A stretch of DNA of 15,990 nt. It comes from Christensenella sp. UBA7588. Its GTDB lineage: Bacteria; Bacillota; Clostridia; Christensenellales; CAG-917. Below the pieces are notes generated by a model. That model saw only the letters and a program-made list of their open reading frames with translations, had not been told where the DNA came from and searched no databases. Each line of letters starts with the position of its first letter. Position 1 is the first letter of the stretch. Both the position numbers and the translations under genes were made by a program. This document shows positions 12,516 to 15,990 of the stretch, in pieces. Location of the stretch: the NCBI GenBank assembly GCA_002478945.1, contig DLKM01000001.1, forward strand, positions 1 through 15,990. The letters are read 5' to 3'.

Positions 12516-14305
12516 TACGCTTCACCCCCTTCCACTTCTCTTTCGAGTTTTTGCAGATACACCATCTTTTTGTAAGTCGGAGATGTTTCTTCGAGATTTT
12601 GCGGTGCGTCGAACGCTTCGACTTCGCCTTTGTTAAGCACGAGAATTTTGTCGAGATGCGCAACGGTGGAAACCCTCGACGCGATAACTATCGTCGTCTT
12701 GCCCTTGCGCTCGTTTTGGATATTCGCAAGTATGTTTTCTTCCGTTTTGACGTCGACAGCGGATACGGAATCGTCCAAAATCATTATCGGAGCGTCCTTG
12801 ATGTACGCTCTGGCAATGGATATACGTTGTTTTTGTCCGCCCGAAAGCGTGACGCCTCTCTCTCCCGATACCGTGTCGTATCCTTCTGCAAATTCTTCTA
12901 TATTTGAGTGAACGTCGGCAAATTTCGCCGCGTCGTACACTCTGTCCATATCCACTTCGTCGCACGCGAACGCGATATTGTTTTTAACCTTGTCGCTAAA
13001 CAAAAAATTGTCTTGCGGAACGTAGCCGATTGCGTTTCTTACGCTGTCTATATCGCAGTCCATTATATCGTGTCCGTCTATAAACACTTTGCCCTTTTCC
13101 ACGTTGTACAAGTGCAAAAGAGTGTTGACCAAAGTTGTTTTTCCGCAACCGATTTTGCCGACCACGCCTATACTCTCGCCTGCTTTTATATCTATAGACA
13201 CGTTTTTAAGCACGTCGGCGTCCGTGTTGGGATAGGCAAACGAAAAGTCGTTGAAAGTGACGTCGCCTTTGACGTTTTCAAGCACGAATGCGTTGTCGGG
13301 ATTGCGTATTTCTTCGTCTTGGTCGAGAAACGCCGTAACGCGCTTGAGCGACGCTTTAGAGCGCGAACGCATAGACACCACTTGTCCCAAAGCAATCATC
13401 GGCCACACGAGCGTGTCAAAATATCCGACGAAAGTAATCAGTCCGCCTGCCGTCATATCCACGGTATGCCCGAAAATCACGACGGGAGAGCCTGTGACGT
13501 ATTTGTATACGAAATAACCGCCCAACCCCAAAATAAGTGCCATTATCGCGGAAATAATGACGGAAATAATCGCGTCGAAAATGACGGACACTTTGACGAG
13601 TTCGATATTTGCGTCCTTATTGCGCTTTGCGATTTTTGCAAAAGCGTGAAGTTGTTGAGTCTCTTTGACAAAAGCCTTGATTACTCGTATGCCCGTGAAA
13701 CTCTCCTGTGAAAAGTCGTATAATTTGTCAAACTCCGCTTGTCTGTTCTCCCATTTGAGTGCCATAAACTTTTCGACGAGCATACCCCATACCACGATAA
13801 GAACGAGCGGTATAAAAAGCATGCACGACAATACCCAATCGAGAGATACCATCTTGTATATGGCAAGCACGGACAAAAACATTGCGTCGACGAGCATAAC
13901 CGAACCCCAACCGAAAAACTCCTCTATCGTTTCGAGGTCGGTTGTAAACCACGCCATAATCGTTCCGACTTTGTTCTCGTGATAATAGCGTTGAGACAGC
14001 CTTTCACTCTTGAGGAACATATTGTGGCGCAAGTCCGCTTCTATGCGTTGAGAAGCGTTGAATATGGAAAGTCGCCACATAATGCGTCCGAAAAACATCA
14101 CTACGGCAACGACCATAACGCCGATAATTATCTCTTTGAGCGCATTTTTATCAACGGCGTTCGAATCGAACATATCGACGAGTTTACCGAGATATTCGGG
14201 TATAAAAAGCTGGAACACGTCAACCGCGACGAGTCCTATCAATCCGATTAAAAACAACCAACCGAATTTCAGATAATATTTGTTTATGTATTTTCCGAAC
14301 AGCAT
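12515..14305 (-). CDS. ABC exporter subunit with the degenerate NBD (first gene of pair)
   Basis: This 596-residue half-transporter has an N-terminal exporter membrane domain (first hydrophobic segments about 16-38 and 58-76, last about 285-310) and then an NBD. Walker A GKIGCGKTT is at 383-391, Q-loop Gln431, canonical signature LSGGQ at 487-491. Walker B reads IMILDD (507-512), with Asp512 where the catalytic Glu belongs, and the switch histidine is replaced by Ser543 in IASRVST. This is the known pattern of asymmetric heterodimeric exporters: one site binds ATP but hydrolyses it poorly. The gene overlaps its partner by one base. The start at 14305 has a weak SD, and no convincing promoter lies in the 50 bp before it, so either the start or the promoter is poorly defined. 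Confidence 0.95.
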   Translation of the reverse strand: MLFGKYINKYYLKFGWLFLIGLIGLVAVDVFQLFIPEYLGKLVDMFDSNAVDKNALKEIIIGVMVVAVVMFFGRIMWRLSIFNASQRIEADLRHNMFLKSERLSQRYYHENKVGTIMAWFTTDLETIEEFFGWGSVMLVDAMFLSVLAIYKMVSLDWVLSCMLFIPLVLIVVWGMLVEKFMALKWENRQAEFDKLYDFSQESFTGIRVIKAFVKETQQLHAFAKIAKRNKDANIELVKVSVIFDAIISVIISAIMALILGLGGYFVYKYVTGSPVVIFGHTVDMTAGGLITFVGYFDTLVWPMIALGQVVSMRSRSKASLKRVTAFLDQDEEIRNPDNAFVLENVKGDVTFNDFSFAYPNTDADVLKNVSIDIKAGESIGVVGKIGCGKTTLVNTLLHLYNVEKGKVFIDGHDIMDCDIDSVRNAIGYVPQDNFLFSDKVKNNIAFACDEVDMDRVYDAAKFADVHSNIEEFAEGYDTVSGERGVTLSGGQKQRISIARAYIKDAPIMILDDSVSAVDVKTEENILANIQNERKGKTTIVIASRVSTVAHLDKILVLNKGEVEAFDAPQNLEETSPTYKKMVYLQKLEREVEGGEA

Positions 14306-14354
14306 ATATTTACCCGTTTATTTGTGTTTGTTCGATTCGTTCTGTCTGCGAGAA

Positions 14355-14407
14355 ATAAAAACCCCGTTTGACAAAACACCGTGAATTACGGTTTATCAGA
14401 CAGGGTT
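14355..14407 (-). terminator. Terminator downstream of the alcohol dehydrogenase gene (distal)
   Basis: On the minus strand AACCCTGT and ACGGGGTT form an 8-bp stem (one G-U) enclosing a smaller ACCGT-AATTC-ACGGT hairpin, followed by TTTTT. It protects the ABC operon from read-through. Confidence 0.85.
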
Positions 14408-14414
14408 AATTTCA

Positions 14415-14449
14415 CAAAAAACGCTCAGGCCGTTTCCGAAGAAACGACC
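14415..14449 (-). terminator. Terminator downstream of the alcohol dehydrogenase gene (proximal)
   Basis: On the minus strand GGTCGTTTC and GAAACGGCC form a 9-bp stem capped by the stable TTCG tetraloop. A T6 run follows 6 nt later. It lies directly after the stop codon. Confidence 0.75.
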
Positions 14450-14455
14450 GTGCGG

Positions 14456-15685
14456 TTACATAATCTCGCGGTAAATCTTTTCGATTTCCTTCTTACCCCA
14501 AACTTGCGGGCAAGGATAAAGCGGATTTGCTTCTGCATAAGCGTGGTCTATCATACGCGGCAAGCGTTCTTCTTCGATAAGCGGGCCGCCGTCGCGGGAC
14601 AAAATCTTCGTGGGAATATTCATCGCCGCATTCATATCGTCAATCCATTTGATGAAATTATTTGCCTTTTCTTCTTTGTTTGCTCCGCCGATACCGACGC
14701 AATCTGCGAGTTGTGCGAGTTTCTTGTGTGCGGATTTGCCGTACGCTCTCAAAACGTGAGGCAAAATAACCGCGTTCGCAAGACCGTGAGGCACGCCGTA
14801 CTCTCCGCCGAGAGTGTGCGCGACTGCGTGGACGTAACCGACGTATGCGCGAGTAAACGCCTTACCTGCAAGGTATGCTGCCTTTTGCATTTGTACGCGC
14901 GCTTCGAGGTCGTCGCCGTGGTCGTAGGCTTGTTTGAGGTATTTGTGGATAAGTTGCACTGCCTCGATAGCCTCTTTCTTCGTCGAAGATGTGTTTTCTC
15001 CGCCGATATACGCCTCTACTGCGTGAGTGAGTGCGTCCATACCCGTCGTAGAGGTAAGATGCGGAGGAAGCGACTTGGTAAGTTCGGGGTCCATAACGAC
15101 GTATCTCGGAATGAGGAACGGGTCGTTGATGGGGTATTTCTCGTGCGTTTCGGGGTTGGAAATAACAGCGGCAAGCGTTGCTTCGCTACCCGTACCCGAA
15201 GTCGTCGGAATTGCAACGAGCGGAGGAAGTTTGTGTCCCGTAATCATAATCTTGAGGACGCCTTTCATTTGCGGAACGCTCTTTTTGGGGCAAGCGACTC
15301 TTGCGCCGATACCTTTTGCGCAGTCCATTGCGCTACCGCCACCGAGTGCTACGATAACGTCGCAATCGTTTTCTTTATACATCTTGAGACCGTCCTCGAT
15401 GTTTTGAATCGTCGGATTGGGAACTACGTCGTGATAGCAGCAGCTTTTCATACCTTGCTCTTGGCACGCCGCCATAATCGGGTCTGCCTTGCCGTTGGAG
15501 AACAAGAAACCGTCGGTTACGATAAGCACGCTCTTAAAGCCTTGGTCTTTAAGGAACTTGGGAAGTTCGGAAATGCTTCCGGGACCGGAAAGAGTCTTTT
15601 TGCATTGATTCCACGGAAGGAAATACATTGCTACACGCATTGTCTGTTGAAAAACGCGACAACCTATCTTCTTAAATACGTTCAT
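14456..15685 (-). CDS. Iron-containing alcohol dehydrogenase
   Basis: This cytoplasmic NAD(P)-dependent group III alcohol dehydrogenase interconverts aldehydes or ketones and alcohols in fermentation. The start is at 15685 (MNVFKKIG), with GGAGG 4 nt upstream; the in-frame ATG at 15769 lies inside the promoter and is rejected. The length is 409 residues, near the family's 380-400. Motifs: GGGSAMD at 115-121 (nucleotide binding), PTTSGTGSEAT at 160-170, and metal ligands Asp217, His221, His286 and His300. The D-x3-H and H-x13-H spacings equal those of FucO. HAVAHTLGGEYGVPHG is the family signature. Which alcohol (butanol, 1,3-propanediol, lactaldehyde) is used cannot be told. It is monocistronic with a promoter and two terminators. 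Confidence 0.94.
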   Translation of the reverse strand: MNVFKKIGCRVFQQTMRVAMYFLPWNQCKKTLSGPGSISELPKFLKDQGFKSVLIVTDGFLFSNGKADPIMAACQEQGMKSCCYHDVVPNPTIQNIEDGLKMYKENDCDVIVALGGGSAMDCAKGIGARVACPKKSVPQMKGVLKIMITGHKLPPLVAIPTTSGTGSEATLAAVISNPETHEKYPINDPFLIPRYVVMDPELTKSLPPHLTSTTGMDALTHAVEAYIGGENTSSTKKEAIEAVQLIHKYLKQAYDHGDDLEARVQMQKAAYLAGKAFTRAYVGYVHAVAHTLGGEYGVPHGLANAVILPHVLRAYGKSAHKKLAQLADCVGIGGANKEEKANNFIKWIDDMNAAMNIPTKILSRDGGPLIEEERLPRMIDHAYAEANPLYPCPQVWGKKEIEKIYREIM

Positions 15686-15740
15686 AATTCCTCCAAAAAA
15701 CGGAAAACCGTGTTTTTTTGTTTGAATTTTATTTGAATAT

Positions 15741-15769
15741 AGTTTAGCACCAAACGTGTGAATTGGCAA
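15741..15769 (-). promoter_or_regulatory. Alcohol dehydrogenase promoter
   Basis: On the minus strand: -35 TTGCCA (complement of 15764-15769), a 17-bp spacer, -10 TAAACT (complement of 15741-15746). The leader is about 50 nt and contains a small ACGGTTTTCCGT stem. Confidence 0.7.
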
Positions 15770-15810
15770 ATGATATTAACATTTTTTGCGCCGAGTTATA
15801 AACTGCGACT

Positions 15811-15867
15811 CTATTCGTCTACGAGTAACGTTAGGCGTGCATTGCACGCTAATAAAATTATTTTCAT
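15811..15867 (-). CDS. Possible 18-residue small ORF
   Basis: An ATG at 15867 is preceded at 2-9 nt by AAGGGGTG, a strong SD, and opens 18 codons (MKIILLACNARLTLLVDE) before TAG at 15811-15813. Codons 7-11 form a stem in the RNA (GCGTGC-AAT-GCACGC). It could be a leader peptide or chance. It lies upstream of the alcohol dehydrogenase promoter. No homologue is known to me. Confidence 0.25.
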   Translation of the reverse strand: MKIILLACNARLTLLVDE

Positions 15868-15990
15868 ATCACCCCTTCCCTTCGGGCTTTCCCCTATTGC
15901 TCAAATACGGTTCGTTTCTCTGCTTAAATCAACGTCGTTCGCAAGAGGGGAACTCGGCACTCACATAGATAGGTATCGTTCACTTGTTAT
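15868..15990. other. Right-edge segment without a recognised gene
   Basis: No credible coding region is seen. On the minus strand 15873-15892 contains GCCCGAAGGGAAGGGG next to the small ORF's SD. The plus-strand 60-codon ORF across 15786-15968 lacks an SD and has no recognisable product. The next gene presumably starts beyond the window. Confidence 0.5.

Noticed and set aside
14381..15736. 451-codon plus-strand ORF
   Set aside because: It is antisense to the alcohol dehydrogenase, Cys/Arg/Val-rich, and without an SD or any recognisable domain.
15686..15769. N-terminal extension of the alcohol dehydrogenase
   Set aside because: The extra 28 codons cover the promoter and SD; the GGAGG before 15685 and the family length favour the shorter form.

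Overview
The window looks like chromosome of an uncultured, low-to-mid GC Gram-positive anaerobe in Bacillota, class Clostridia. The evidence is the 16S rRNA sequence, the Shine-Dalgarno (SD) sites, the near-consensus sigma-A promoters with 16-17 bp spacers, and an iron-type alcohol dehydrogenase. Placement below class (possibly Christensenellales-like) is only an impression. Almost every gene lies on the minus strand, so transcription runs right to left. The exceptions are two small regulators.

Layout from left to right. 1-668 is the 5' part of a 16S rRNA gene, with two tandem promoters at 807-835 and 963-991. About 1 kb without a credible gene follows; it includes a 48-bp perfectly alternating purine/pyrimidine tract. 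Next is mnmA (tRNA 2-thiouridylase). 2813-5365 holds two copies of one design: a small plus-strand XRE/Cro regulator, divergent from a minus-strand gene for an unrecognised membrane protein, with paired operators over the shared promoter region and a homologous terminator behind each regulator. In copy 1 the membrane gene is followed by a second, paralogous membrane gene. Then come a zinc-ribbon membrane protein, cysK, an MscS-type mechanosensitive channel and a NERD-domain (nuclease-related) protein.

9050-9607 is a tandemly duplicated array of hairpins that abuts the 3' end of a tRNA-Arg(CCG) gene and carries imperfect copies of the tRNA 3' end in both orientations. The first unit holds 130 extra bases that can fold as a cloverleaf. 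To the right are a YegS/DagK-type lipid kinase, a translationally coupled pair of genes for a heterodimeric ABC exporter with one degenerate ATP site, and an iron-containing alcohol dehydrogenase. The last 200 bases hold only a possible 18-codon ORF.

How the genes work together: mscS and cysK (and perhaps the zinc-ribbon gene) may be co-transcribed from the promoter at 8096-8124. The two ABC genes are one operon making one transporter. The XRE/membrane-protein cassettes look like two paralogous, separately regulated circuits whose operators and recognition helices have diverged. The best candidates for something undescribed are these cassettes and the tRNA-linked hairpin array. No function is assigned to either from sequence alone.
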